A stretch of 64,000 nt of DNA from Maricaulis sp048270265 (GTDB lineage Bacteria > Pseudomonadota > Alphaproteobacteria > Caulobacterales > Maricaulaceae): positions 101,906 to 165,905 of the forward strand of contig NZ_JBLWTD010000003.1 of NCBI RefSeq assembly GCF_048270265.1, in the 5' to 3' direction. Positions 41,809 through 51,477 of this stretch are shown here, one piece after another. Position 1 is the first letter of the stretch; each line of letters opens with the position of its first letter. A program made the position numbers and the translations under genes. The notes beneath the pieces are model-generated. The model was not told the DNA's origin, did not search any database, and saw only the letters and a program-made list of their open reading frames with translations.

Positions 41809-43419
41809 CTACTCCATTGGCGACGGAGCAGCCTCCAGCGCCGAAATCAGTTCATCATCCCTTTGATATAGGTCTGCGACGAAGCGGATGCCAGTCGACG
41901 GGTCGTGCACGGCTGTCCAGTAAAGGACATAGACCGGAATGGGAGCGGCCAGATCGAGCCTCGTCTCACGACTTCCGGCCGCGATTTCGCGCAGGCCGGC
42001 CGCAGAAAGGTCGGGGGTTTCGGCAATCGCCCACTCGGCCAGTTCCAGCGGATCGCGCAGTCGCAGGCAGCCCGACGAATAGCTGCGCCGATTGTGGCCA
42101 AACAATTCCGGGTTTGAGGTGTCGTGCAGATAGACATTGTGCGAATTGGGGAAGATCAGCTTGATCTTGCCCAGGGCGTTGAGCGGTCCGGGCGCCTGGC
42201 GCAGCCGGTAGGGGAAATTGCGCGCCGGCACCGTATCCCAGTCGATCGTCGCGGGGTCGACCTGGTTGCCTTCGCGATCGAGTATCTGGAAGCCGAGCCG
42301 GGTCACGGCATCGGGGTCACGGCGGAACAGCGGCAGCTCATTGCGCACGGCGATGCTGGCCGGGGTCTCCCACCAGGGATTGACCACCAGATAGCGCATC
42401 GCGCCGGAGAAGACCGGCGTTGGCCGGTAAGTCAGGCCGACGATCACATCATGACGGCGCTCCACCACACCCTCATTGCGGGCCTCGAGCGAGAAATCGG
42501 GGATGTTCACACGGATATGACGGCGGCCCATATCATCGGGCAACCAGCGCAGGCGTTCGAGATTGGCGCGGATCTGGGAGACGCGGTAGCTCGCGGTCAG
42601 ATTCAGTTCGTGCAGCGTCTGGCTGCCGACGCGGCCATCGACATCAAGGCGCGTGCGCTGCTGGAAGGTTTCGACAGCGGCGCGCAGGGCGTCATCGAAA
42701 AACTCGGGATCCGGTGCGGGCGCTTCGGGGGCGGGGATGTCATCGGCATCATCCACAGGGGTTTCTGAAGCCACGGTCTCAAGGGGGGCCAGCTCGCCGC
42801 TGGCCTCCAGCCGGGCGCGCAACTGGGCCACACGCGGGCCCTGATCGCCGGGCCTGAGCTCCGGCCCGTCATCGATCAGGGGCCAGCCGCCACTCTCGGC
42901 GATGGCTTCATAGACAGGCAGGGCGGCCCGCAGTGCCGCATAGGCCGGCTCGGCCGGGGCGAGGGCCTCGAGGCTCTCGGCAATGCGTCCGTCGGACAGG
43001 GCCAGGCGCAGATAGGTTGGCAGATCGCGAAACCGGCGCGGCTCGGTCCAGTCAGGCTCGAAGCGTGCCGGGTCGAAGCGCCCGGCCAGAAGATGCGAGG
43101 CGAGGTTGAGATAGGCGCTGGTCGCCAGCGCGTCGATGGCCGGGTCCGGTTGCAGGGAGTCGACCGCTTCCAGTTCCGCGAGATGATAGTCCTGCGGGTT
43201 GAGACCATGACTGGCAGCACCGCGAATGGCGATGACCAGGTCCTTGAACACGGACCGGCTGGCCTCGCCGGTCCAGGCCGGGCTCAGGCTCTGCCGCTTT
43301 TCCAGCGCGGCCCCGGTATCGTAGACGCTGCAACCATCGAGGGGCGCAGTCTGGGCCATAGCGGGCGCACTGCCCATGCTTGCCGCCAAGGCGACAATCA
43401 TCGTTGCAATACGTCGCAT
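41809..43419 (-). CDS. YcbB-like L,D-transpeptidase, copy 2
   Basis: 536 residues from ATG 43419 (an ATG four codons upstream overlaps the ZntB-like stop). A signal peptide, a scaffold domain, a peptidoglycan-binding domain (RPGDQGPRVAQLRARLEASG with AVETFQQRTRLDVDGRVGSQ) and a YkuD domain follow in the order of copy 1. The active-site segment is YLHDTSNPELFGHNRRSYSSGCLRLRD in outline, with the nucleophile Cys in SSGCLRL. It differs from copy 1 by an acidic/Pro insert before PDPEFFDDALRAAV. Together with the M15 gene five bases downstream it forms the second copy of the duplicated pair. It begins two bases after the ZntB-like stop codon. Confidence 0.88.
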   Translation of the reverse strand: MRRIATMIVALAASMGSAPAMAQTAPLDGCSVYDTGAALEKRQSLSPAWTGEASRSVFKDLVIAIRGAASHGLNPQDYHLAELEAVDSLQPDPAIDALATSAYLNLASHLLAGRFDPARFEPDWTEPRRFRDLPTYLRLALSDGRIAESLEALAPAEPAYAALRAALPVYEAIAESGGWPLIDDGPELRPGDQGPRVAQLRARLEASGELAPLETVASETPVDDADDIPAPEAPAPDPEFFDDALRAAVETFQQRTRLDVDGRVGSQTLHELNLTASYRVSQIRANLERLRWLPDDMGRRHIRVNIPDFSLEARNEGVVERRHDVIVGLTYRPTPVFSGAMRYLVVNPWWETPASIAVRNELPLFRRDPDAVTRLGFQILDREGNQVDPATIDWDTVPARNFPYRLRQAPGPLNALGKIKLIFPNSHNVYLHDTSNPELFGHNRRSYSSGCLRLRDPLELAEWAIAETPDLSAAGLREIAAGSRETRLDLAAPIPVYVLYWTAVHDPSTGIRFVADLYQRDDELISALEAAPSPME

Positions 43420-43421
43420 GC

Positions 43422-44399
43422 CTAGATCCATTTGAGGTAGCGGAAGACGGCGATCTGGACGCCGCCAATGGCGAACAGTCCGGCCACGAAGACCCAGAAG
43501 GCGCTGACATTGTCGGCGCCGGGTATGCCGCCGACATTGATGCCGAGCAGGCCGGTCAGGAAGCCGAGAGGCAGGAAGATCGCGGCGATCACCGAGAGCA
43601 CATAAAGATTCTTGTTCATCCGGTCGGCCAGCCCGTTGGCCAGCTCGTCCTTGACGATCTGGGCCCGCTCGCGGATGGCGTCAAGATCCTCGATATAGCG
43701 GATCACCATGTCGAGATTTTCCTGCAGGCGCCGCTTGTTCATGGCGTCGAGCCAGGCGAGCTCGGAGGTTCGCAGATGCGCGATGACATCGCGCTGGGGC
43801 GCGATATAGCGGCGGAACATGATCGCCTGCTTGCGGATGGTGTTGATGGCCTGGCGGCTCGCCGGGGTCGGCGCTTCCATCACCTCTTCCTCGACATCGT
43901 CGAGATTTTCGTCGAGCTCGGTCAGGACCGGCTCCATGCGCTCGAACAGGCGCGCGGTGAGCATGGCGATGAAATCGGCGGAATTCTTCGGCCCCGTGCC
44001 CTCGGCCAGGCGTTCGCGCAGATCGGTGACGGCCTTCAGGCGGCGCCGGCGCAGGCTGATGATGCGCGAGCCGTCGATCCAGAGCCGGATCGAGACCATG
44101 TCTTCCGGCTGGGCATCCGCATTGAGATTGACGCCGCGCAGGATCATCAGCGCACCCTGTTCGAACATCACCATGCGCGGCCGCGTTTCGTCGGCCAGCA
44201 GGGCGTTGATGATGATCGGGTCGAGATAGGCGGTTTCGCGCTCCAGCCAGGCGCGGGCGCCGGGATGGGTGGCGTCCAGGTGCACCCAGGCCAGCGCCTC
44301 GTCCTTGATCAGGCGCGAGACTTCGTCCCCGGTCAGGACATCGCCATGACCGTCACCATTGATCGAACAGGCGTGAAGAATGCCGAACTCATTGGGCAT
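43422..44399 (-). CDS. zntB: CorA-family divalent metal transporter, ZntB-like
   Basis: 325 residues. The N-terminal alpha/beta cytoplasmic domain (about 1-250) includes the long helix region TELDENLDDVEEEVMEAPTP and RKQAIMFRRYIAPQRDVIAH. Two C-terminal helices carry AIFLPLGFLTGLLGINVGG, where GIN-V replaces the GMN of CorA. That change and the GGIPG after it are typical of ZntB, a zinc transporter in the inner membrane. Its start overlaps the 3' end of the MscS-like gene by 11 bases, and it is followed at once by the L,D-transpeptidase gene, so four envelope genes may form one transcript. Confidence 0.88.
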   Translation of the reverse strand: MPNEFGILHACSINGDGHGDVLTGDEVSRLIKDEALAWVHLDATHPGARAWLERETAYLDPIIINALLADETRPRMVMFEQGALMILRGVNLNADAQPEDMVSIRLWIDGSRIISLRRRRLKAVTDLRERLAEGTGPKNSADFIAMLTARLFERMEPVLTELDENLDDVEEEVMEAPTPASRQAINTIRKQAIMFRRYIAPQRDVIAHLRTSELAWLDAMNKRRLQENLDMVIRYIEDLDAIRERAQIVKDELANGLADRMNKNLYVLSVIAAIFLPLGFLTGLLGINVGGIPGADNVSAFWVFVAGLFAIGGVQIAVFRYLKWI

Positions 44400-45369
44400 T
44401 GATCACCTCCTTCAGCGCTGCGGGGTTCTTGATATGGAGATCGCGCTGCGGGAAGGGAATCTCGATGCCGTGTTCGCGGAATTTGTGCCAGATCGCGAAC
44501 ATCACATCGCTTTTCGGTTTCCAGCGTCCGGTCACGACATCCTCGATCCAGAACAGCACGGTGAAGTCGATCGAACTGTCGCCGAAATTGCGCAGGAAAC
44601 ACTGTGCGGCCGGCTCGGCCAGGCATTTGGGATGCTCGGTTGTCGCTTCCAGGATCAGGCGGTGCGCCAGTTCCAGGTCACTGCCATAGGCCACACCGAT
44701 ATTGATCTCGACCCGGCCCTTGCTGGTCGAAAGCGTCCAGTTGGTCACGCGGCTGGTAATGAAGTCCTCGTTCGGCACCAGGACCTCCTTGCCGTCGAAG
44801 GTCTCCAGCAGGGTATAGCGCGCACTCGATTTGCGCACGAAACCGGTCACCCCGTCGGGCAATTCGATCAGGTCATCGATATCGACCGAGCGTTCCAGCA
44901 GCAGGATCAGGCCGGAAATGAAGTTCGAGGCGATATTCTGCAACCCGAAACCAAGTCCGATCCCGACCGCGCCGCTGAATACGGTCAGCGTCGTCAGATT
45001 GAGCCCGAGCACATCCATCGAGATCAGGAAGGCGATGATATAGATCGCGATCTGCAGGATTTTCGCGACCAGGGTGCGGGTGGTGGGATGCAGTTTTCCA
45101 AGCTTGCGGACCCGGTATTGCACCGCATCGGCGACCGCCGCGGTGATCCAGAAGATCAGGACCAGCAGGAGCAGGGCCCGCAGGACGCCCCAGGCGCTGA
45201 CATGGAAGTCGCCGGCGCGGAAGGTGAGGGCTTCGGTGTCGAGATACTGGCTGACGATGGCGAGATTGCCCGTCACACCGGCGACGACGATCCCCAGCAT
45301 GGTGATGAAGATCAGCCAGTGGGCCCAGGGACCCTTTGGCTTGATGATGTGTTTCCAGAAATCGCCCAT
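44389..45369 (-). CDS. MscS-family mechanosensitive channel
   Basis: 326 residues. Hydrophobic helices at about 18-40, 62-84 and 108-125 precede the pore-lining segment ITAAVADAVQYRVRKLGKLH and FSGAVGIGLGFGLQNIASNF, the conserved TM3 and hinge of MscS. A beta domain with ERSVDIDDLIELPDGVTGFV and VLVPNEDFITSRVTNWTLST follows, then an alpha/beta tail. It should open on membrane tension to let solutes out during osmotic downshock. The gene overlaps the ZntB-like gene by 11 bases. Confidence 0.9.
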   Translation of the reverse strand: MGDFWKHIIKPKGPWAHWLIFITMLGIVVAGVTGNLAIVSQYLDTEALTFRAGDFHVSAWGVLRALLLLVLIFWITAAVADAVQYRVRKLGKLHPTTRTLVAKILQIAIYIIAFLISMDVLGLNLTTLTVFSGAVGIGLGFGLQNIASNFISGLILLLERSVDIDDLIELPDGVTGFVRKSSARYTLLETFDGKEVLVPNEDFITSRVTNWTLSTSKGRVEINIGVAYGSDLELAHRLILEATTEHPKCLAEPAAQCFLRNFGDSSIDFTVLFWIEDVVTGRWKPKSDVMFAIWHKFREHGIEIPFPQRDLHIKNPAALKEVINAQ

Positions 45370-45505
45370 GCGTGCGCAGCCGTCCTGTTAGCCGTGTCGG
45401 GACCGGCGAGGCCGCCGGTTCGTGTTCCTGCTGCCTAGTCTGCCACGGTCAGTGGCGCAAGGCGACTGCCCGGCGGCGATGCGGGCCATCCCCGCTCGTC
45501 CCGTC

Positions 45506-48500
45506 TCAGTAGTCGCGGCGCCAGCGGATCGAGACCGAGGCTTCGGTGTCGGCGCTGAGGCGGGAGAGAATGCTGAGTTGCGGCGTCAATGACCATTCCA
45601 CCCGCGCGGTGCTGAGGGCCGCGACCCCGGCTGATTCGACCTCGACATAGAAGTCATTCCCGAAGCGCCGGCCACTCGTCACCGTCAATCCGCCATTGGC
45701 GTCAGACCCGATATCGAGGCGGTCGATCCCGACCAGTTCGCGGACCCGTCCGGCGAAGCCGAAAATATCCTGCCCCGACAGCTGGGCTGCGAGCTGGGCG
45801 GCCTCGAAGGGACCCAGTTCACTGGCCGAACGGTCGAACAACAGGCGGGCAATGATCTCGTCATCCGGCAGGGAGGGGGTGCTGGTCAGTGTCACGGTTG
45901 GCGACATCAGTGTGCCGGCCACGGCCACATTGGCCCGGAAGTCCTCGCGCTCATATTGTGCGGCCAGGGCGATGCGGGCATCGGTCACCGGGCCGTTGAA
46001 CAGAACCTCGCCCGACTCCAGCGTGAAGCGGCGGCTGAAGACGGTGGCCGACCCGCGCACCAGATTGGCGCTGCCGGTCAGGGTCGGCTTCTTTGCCTGC
46101 CCGGTTATGCGGATATCGGCACGCCATTCCGTGTTGAAATTGGATGAGTTGAAGTAGAATTGGTCGGTGGCATAGACCCGATAGTCGAGCCGGATCGGCA
46201 GGCGTGCGCGCGAAGCCCGGATCTGGTTTTTCGGCAGGTTGAGCTCAATCACCTCGATTTCGGGGATCGAGGCGGCGCCATTGGCCGGTGGCTGGGCGTA
46301 GACGCGATCCAGCCGGGTCTCGCCGGCGACCAGCAGGCCGGCATCGTCCATGGTGAGCCGTGTCTGGCCAGTCATGCGCGCGGTCAGGTCGGGGCGCCGG
46401 ACGGCGGTGAAATCGGCAAAATTGAATTCCGCCGTGCCGCGCGGCCCCTGCGCCGTGATCACGCCCGCAGCATTGGCATTGAGTGTGCCGCCCGAACCGT
46501 CACCGGCCGTCAGGGATTCCAGCTCGACCTGGCTGTTGTGCAGATGGGCTGCCAGCTGGATATCGACGATATCCGTGCCGGTTTCCGCAGCGCTGAAACG
46601 TCCGTCATGCAGGGCAATACTGCCATCGATTTCAGGCGCTGCGCGGGTGCCCGAAATGGCCAGGTCGATCGCGGCATCGCCGGAAAGGGAGGTGCCGACC
46701 GGCAGGATGAGTGATGTCAGCGACAGGATTTCGCCATTGGCCTCGATCCCGCCGCTGATCGCCGCTTCGGCGCCGTCGAGAATCTGCAGCAGATCGGTCG
46801 TCGCGCCGAGCCGGGTCAGGAAGGTGCGGGCGCTCAGTCCGCCACCGGTGGCGACGCTTTCGATATGGGCGTCATCGTCCAGCAGCAGCCGGGTCACGAT
46901 CTGCAGCTCGGGCGCATCGGCCAGCGAGGCGGCGCTCAGGCCGCTGGCGGTCACTTCGGCATTGCCGCGCCAGACGCCATCGGTCTGGCGCAGGCCGGCA
47001 CTGGCGTCGAGCTGCCCGTCAACCTGTGGCAGACCCGCCAGATCGACCAGCAGCGCGATCGGCAGGCGATCCACCTCAAGGTCGAGTTGCGCGCCGTCGG
47101 CGGTTTCCTGCCAGTGTGCGGCCAGCTCACCGCCGCCAAAGGCGAGCCGCCCGCCCAGGGACCGATCCGCATCATTGATGATGGCGAGGATCGGCTCCAC
47201 CGTCTGCCAGGCATTGCTGCCCAGATGGCCGGAGGGGTTCAGTTCGGCGCGCAGGCCGGTTTCGGTCAATCCGATATTGCCGGTTGCGTTGATGTCGAAG
47301 GGCAGGCCGGCCAGGCCGGAGAGATCGGCCTCAAGCGCCATGCCGGACACCGGTCCGCTCAGCGAGACCTGGGCGTCGGTGAGGATGAAATTGCCCCCGA
47401 CCAGATCGCGTGCCCCCAGCCGGGCGTCGAATTCACCGTCGAGCAAGGCATCAATGGCGGCATCATATTCGATCGAGAGCGACCAGCGCGCCTGGGTTCC
47501 CGCCAGCAGGGTGAGGTGCAGGCGCTCATCTTCGATACTGGCATCGGCTTCGATCACCGAGGGACCAAACTGGCTGTCATGAACGGCCACGGTCCAGTCG
47601 GCGCCCTGTTGGCTCGCTTCGCCGGCGAGCACCAGATCGCGGGCATCATAGCGGCCGGCCAGCGTCCAGTCCGTGGACAGATTGCCGTCATCATACTCGG
47701 CATTGAGAGCCAGTCTTGGCGCGTTGAAGCGGGTTTCGCCCAGCAGCACGGCTTCTGTGGCCGTCACGGTGCGCGCCGTGATCACCCCGTCGACCGAGTC
47801 GAGTTCAAAGCCGGTCGCCAGCCCGCCGGCGAAGCTCACGGTGATGCCCTCGAGCGAACCGGAAAACGCGAGATCTCCGCTCGCCGTCCAGTCTGCGGCC
47901 GAACTGCCCTGCGCCTGGGCCAGCAGCGAGACCTGTGTCGATTGCACCGAAATTTCGGGCAGACGCCAGCCGGCTTCCTCAAGGCGCAAGGTCGCAGTGA
48001 CCCGCAAGGCCTCGACCAGGGAGGCGAGGCGCGGATCGGTCTCGAGGTCGCTGCCGTCAATTTCGAGCGCGATCTGATTGGTGCCGGTCGTGGTGATCAC
48101 GGCCGTGACCGGGCCGCTCGCCTGGTCAGTCAGGCGGGCGATATCATCGAGCACGGCCCGGGCATTGAGTGTGATCCGGTCATGGCCCGGCCCGTAGACC
48201 CCGTCCGCATCGACGGTGATATGCGCCGCCAGCAACCGCGAGCCGGTGAGTTCATAGCGGCCCTCGTCGAGATTGGCGTTCAGATCGAGCGTCAGGCTGG
48301 CCTGCTCGCCGAGCAGGTCGTTCAGGGCGCTCTCGCCGAGGGCAGGGTCAGTCAGGGCGAGCTGGGCGGTGAGCGCGAGCTGGCCGGACCCGTACTGCAA
48401 TTGCACCGGGCCGGTGATCGCGCCGATACCGGTCTCGGCGGCGCTCAGTTGTGCAATGTCGAGCGTGCCGGAGAGACCATAGCCAGCGGACAGATCGGCC

Positions 48501-49561
48501 AGGCCGTCAAAGCGCAGGGACTGGGCGCTGACCTGCCCCTGGGACAATTGCGCCAGGGCTTCGCCGCTCATCTGCAGCGTCACATCCCAGCCGTGTTCGG
48601 CATTGAGCGCGAGTTCCGCCTCGAGCGTGTCGGCGCGCACATGTGCGCTCTCCAGGCCGAAATTTCTGACTGCGCCGCGGGCGCTGAGCTGGCCGTGCGA
48701 GAGGATGGGTGCGAGTATTTCCGGCAGTCCGGCCCAGTTGCCGGGCTGGACAGCGCTCTCGACCTGCCAGGCATCATCGGCCCAGTCCAGCTGCCCATTG
48801 GCCAGTTCGCGCCCGGTAATGTGGATCGTGAACTGACCGCCTCCGGCCTCGCGATTGCCAGCCAGATCGGCGGCGATATTGATCTGCTCATCGGGCATTT
48901 GCGCCAGGCTTGCCAGCGGGCCGCCCGGTGCGCCGGTGGCGGTGAAATGTCCCTGTATCCTGCCGTCAGCGAAGATTTCGAAGCGGGCATCGACGGCGTC
49001 GCCCGGCGCGTCCAGCCGCAGGATCGAGGCCGAGACCTGGCCTGGCTGCCCCTGGCGCAATTGCATCTCGGCGCGGGCGCTCAGGCTTGCCGCTGCTCCG
49101 GCCACGCCCTCGGCGAGGTCGAGCTGGTCGATCCGCGCCTCGCTGAGAATGAATTCGGGGATCGTGCCGCCCGCACCGTCATCGGGCTGGTCCGGCAGAT
49201 CCGGCGTGCGCGCGATGGCGACCTGTTCAATGGTGAACAGGTCGATGCGGAGCGGGCCATTGATGAGCGAGAGCGGTTGCCAGCGCACGGCGATGGTGTT
49301 GGCCTCGAGCCAGACGCCGCTGTCATCGCTGAGGACGACACGGTCGAGACTGAACGCCGAGAGGAGATCGCCGCGCAGACCCTCGATCCGGACCTCGCCG
49401 ATACCGCCGATCTCCTGCCCGTCAATGAAGGACCGGACCAGCCAGCGCCCCGGTCCGTGGCTGAGCGCGATCACCGCACCGGTCGCGAGGATAACCAGCA
49501 GGCCCGTGGCCAGGGCGAGGCCTTGCAGGAGACGGCGCCAGGGGATGTTGATCACCGCCAT
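45506..49561 (-). CDS. tamB: translocation and assembly module protein TamB
   Basis: 1351 residues. One N-terminal helix (about 12-32) anchors it in the inner membrane. The long middle (to about 1050) is made of beta-strand repeats typical of the AsmA/TamB group that span the periplasm as a lipid groove. The C-terminal DUF490 domain is clear: LPIRLDYRVYATDQFYFNSS, LTGSANLVRGSATVFSRRFT, LESGEVLFNGPVTDARIALA, and LLFDRSASELGPFEAAQLAA. The last residues, RWRRDY, end as in TamB. The start codon shares one base with the stop of the TamA gene. The pair moves phospholipid or assists outer-membrane protein assembly. Confidence 0.93.
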   Translation of the reverse strand: MAVINIPWRRLLQGLALATGLLVILATGAVIALSHGPGRWLVRSFIDGQEIGGIGEVRIEGLRGDLLSAFSLDRVVLSDDSGVWLEANTIAVRWQPLSLINGPLRIDLFTIEQVAIARTPDLPDQPDDGAGGTIPEFILSEARIDQLDLAEGVAGAAASLSARAEMQLRQGQPGQVSASILRLDAPGDAVDARFEIFADGRIQGHFTATGAPGGPLASLAQMPDEQINIAADLAGNREAGGGQFTIHITGRELANGQLDWADDAWQVESAVQPGNWAGLPEILAPILSHGQLSARGAVRNFGLESAHVRADTLEAELALNAEHGWDVTLQMSGEALAQLSQGQVSAQSLRFDGLADLSAGYGLSGTLDIAQLSAAETGIGAITGPVQLQYGSGQLALTAQLALTDPALGESALNDLLGEQASLTLDLNANLDEGRYELTGSRLLAAHITVDADGVYGPGHDRITLNARAVLDDIARLTDQASGPVTAVITTTGTNQIALEIDGSDLETDPRLASLVEALRVTATLRLEEAGWRLPEISVQSTQVSLLAQAQGSSAADWTASGDLAFSGSLEGITVSFAGGLATGFELDSVDGVITARTVTATEAVLLGETRFNAPRLALNAEYDDGNLSTDWTLAGRYDARDLVLAGEASQQGADWTVAVHDSQFGPSVIEADASIEDERLHLTLLAGTQARWSLSIEYDAAIDALLDGEFDARLGARDLVGGNFILTDAQVSLSGPVSGMALEADLSGLAGLPFDINATGNIGLTETGLRAELNPSGHLGSNAWQTVEPILAIINDADRSLGGRLAFGGGELAAHWQETADGAQLDLEVDRLPIALLVDLAGLPQVDGQLDASAGLRQTDGVWRGNAEVTASGLSAASLADAPELQIVTRLLLDDDAHIESVATGGGLSARTFLTRLGATTDLLQILDGAEAAISGGIEANGEILSLTSLILPVGTSLSGDAAIDLAISGTRAAPEIDGSIALHDGRFSAAETGTDIVDIQLAAHLHNSQVELESLTAGDGSGGTLNANAAGVITAQGPRGTAEFNFADFTAVRRPDLTARMTGQTRLTMDDAGLLVAGETRLDRVYAQPPANGAASIPEIEVIELNLPKNQIRASRARLPIRLDYRVYATDQFYFNSSNFNTEWRADIRITGQAKKPTLTGSANLVRGSATVFSRRFTLESGEVLFNGPVTDARIALAAQYEREDFRANVAVAGTLMSPTVTLTSTPSLPDDEIIARLLFDRSASELGPFEAAQLAAQLSGQDIFGFAGRVRELVGIDRLDIGSDANGGLTVTSGRRFGNDFYVEVESAGVAALSTARVEWSLTPQLSILSRLSADTEASVSIRWRRDY

Positions 49562-51285
49562 CAGAAGGCCTGACCGAGGCTGAAATAGATCTGGAAGGCC
49601 GTCTCACCGCTCTGCCGGTCGAGCGGGGTCGCGATATCGAATCGCACCGGCGCAAAGTCGAAATAATAGCGGGCGCCAATGCCGACCGCGGAACGGAAAT
49701 CGGAAAATCCGGGCGTGGATTCGCTCCCCGCCGCACCGGAGTCCAGGAAGGCCACCGCGCCCCAACGACCCTGTGAACGCCAGCGCAATTCAAGGCTGGT
49801 CTCGGTCACCGACAGTCCGCCAAAGGGTTCGTCATCGCTGCCATACGGGCTCAGGGACTGATAGTCGAAACCGCGCACAGAGCCTCCACCGCCGGCATAG
49901 AAGCGCAAGTCGGCGGGCACATTCTCGGCATTGGTACCGACAATAGATCCGACCCGCACCCGCGCCGCTGCGACGAGATTGGAGGTGAGCCGGTAATAGC
50001 TGCTCGTCCGGACCTCGATGCGAACATAGCGCGATTCAACATCGCCGAAGGTCGTGGCCGGGGACAACAGGAGCTGGGCGCGGAAACCATCCACCGGGTC
50101 AAGGGAGTTGGTGCGGGAATCGTAAATCGCGCTCAGGTCCAGGGCCAGCGTGTTGGCATCCACCGTTCCGTCAACATCGGTCACCTGCGAGATGTCGAAC
50201 CGTGTCCCGGCGCCGTATTCAAGCAAGCGCCCGACCTTGCGCGTCACGCTGGCGCGCATCAGCAGCTCGGTCTGGTCGTAGGCGTCGGTCTCCTGGGAAT
50301 GCAGGCCGGCATTGAAGGACAGGGTCTGCTGGTAACGCCGCCAGTGCGGCATGGTGAGCGTCGCACCGACCCCCTGCTGCAGGGTGGCGACGCCTGCCTG
50401 GATGCTGAGGGTCTCGTCACCCTGGAAGAGATTGCGCCGTTTCCAGTCGAAATTCGCACCCGCGCCCTCGCTGGTCGCAAAGCTCAGCGAGGCTTCGATA
50501 CTGTGCCGCGAGGCCGGCGTCAGGGCGATACGGACCGGGCGTTCGCTGGTGGCGGGGTCGACATCGCCGAGCATGACCTGCGATGTCCGCACACTCGTCA
50601 GCGCGTCCAGCCGGCGTTGATATTCCAGGACTTGGGCGCGGCTGGCGGTGGCACCCTCGGTGAGGGGCGACAGCCCGGCGATGAAGTCAGGCCGCCAGCC
50701 TTCGCTCGTCAGTTCAAGCGGGCCGTAAACCGAGAACGGGCCCGTATCGTAGACGAAACGCACCGCCGCCGTGTCCGTGGCGTGATCGATCGTGACGGTG
50801 CGCTCGCCGCTTTCGGCGCTGGGCCAGCCGGAATCCTGCAGGGCCGCCAGCCCGAGGGCGTCGTTGGCAATGACCTCGCTGGCCCGCAAGGGCGCATCCA
50901 CGCCCAGCGTGATGGCGGCGCGCGCGATCTCCGCCGCGGACGCGTCCGGCGTGGTTGCCGCGCCAATGGTCGCGATCCGGACCCGGGGGCCGAGGGTGAT
51001 GTGGATCACGGCATGGGATCGGTCGTCGATACGCGGGTCGACCTGTGACCGGTAATAGCCTTCGGAACGCAGCAGGCGGCGCGCCCGGTCAGCAGCGCTG
51101 CGGGCCTGGCGCAGTGGACCGTCGGCAGGGTTGTCGGATTCCGTGCGTTCGCCGACGGCCGCGACCAGCGCGTCCAGGAGAACTGGGTCGTCGACGCCTT
51201 CGATGGCTGCGAGCGGTGCCGCGAGGGCCGGTGTGCCTGCGGTCAGGACGGCAAGTATGATTATGAGGCGCTTCAAGCTGGCCAC
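49561..51285 (-). CDS. tamA: outer-membrane translocation module protein TamA
   Basis: 574 residues from GTG 51285, but TTG 51276 has the better ribosome site (AAAGGTGG) and also gives a signal peptide. Three POTRA-like domains (about 30-250) precede a 16-strand Omp85 beta-barrel with RFYAGGGGSVRGFDYQSLSP (the conserved VRGF/Y loop) and the C-terminal FQIYFSLGQAF ending in Phe. It forms the outer-membrane half of the TAM complex with TamB, encoded immediately downstream and coupled. The gene faces a divergent DUF3108-like gene across 192 bases. Confidence 0.92.
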   Translation of the reverse strand: MASLKRLIIILAVLTAGTPALAAPLAAIEGVDDPVLLDALVAAVGERTESDNPADGPLRQARSAADRARRLLRSEGYYRSQVDPRIDDRSHAVIHITLGPRVRIATIGAATTPDASAAEIARAAITLGVDAPLRASEVIANDALGLAALQDSGWPSAESGERTVTIDHATDTAAVRFVYDTGPFSVYGPLELTSEGWRPDFIAGLSPLTEGATASRAQVLEYQRRLDALTSVRTSQVMLGDVDPATSERPVRIALTPASRHSIEASLSFATSEGAGANFDWKRRNLFQGDETLSIQAGVATLQQGVGATLTMPHWRRYQQTLSFNAGLHSQETDAYDQTELLMRASVTRKVGRLLEYGAGTRFDISQVTDVDGTVDANTLALDLSAIYDSRTNSLDPVDGFRAQLLLSPATTFGDVESRYVRIEVRTSSYYRLTSNLVAAARVRVGSIVGTNAENVPADLRFYAGGGGSVRGFDYQSLSPYGSDDEPFGGLSVTETSLELRWRSQGRWGAVAFLDSGAAGSESTPGFSDFRSAVGIGARYYFDFAPVRFDIATPLDRQSGETAFQIYFSLGQAF

Positions 51286-51477
51286 CTTTCGCCGCAGCTC
51301 GCTGACATATACGCATGCATGGGCAATCCGTCACAGATTCTCTGCACGTTGGCGCTGGCACCAAACGCCGCACCAGCTGGCGCTGAAGGCGGGCGGGGCC
51401 GTGCTGTGACCGCATGCCAAATTGCCACCGCAATTCTCCGGCAATACGACTGTTGAGACTGGATTGGATGAAAGATC

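Larger units (their letters stand above)
38148..43419 (-). repeat. tandem duplication of an L,D-transpeptidase/M15 gene pair
   Basis: Two transpeptidase-peptidase pairs stand head to tail (41809-43419 with 40818-41804, and 39134-40714 with 38148-39128). Protein architecture, the five-base (39128/39134) and four-base (41804/41809) spacings between stop and start, and the GGAGTAGCGT ribosome-site junction (39131-39140 and 41806-41815) are shared. The copies have diverged considerably, so the duplication is old. Confidence 0.8.

Noticed and set aside
46865..49573. Long open frame of about 900 codons opposite tamB
   Set aside because: Its composition is that of a reverse-frame shadow in GC-rich DNA, with no ribosome site or domain. 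The tamB frame matches a known family over its whole length.
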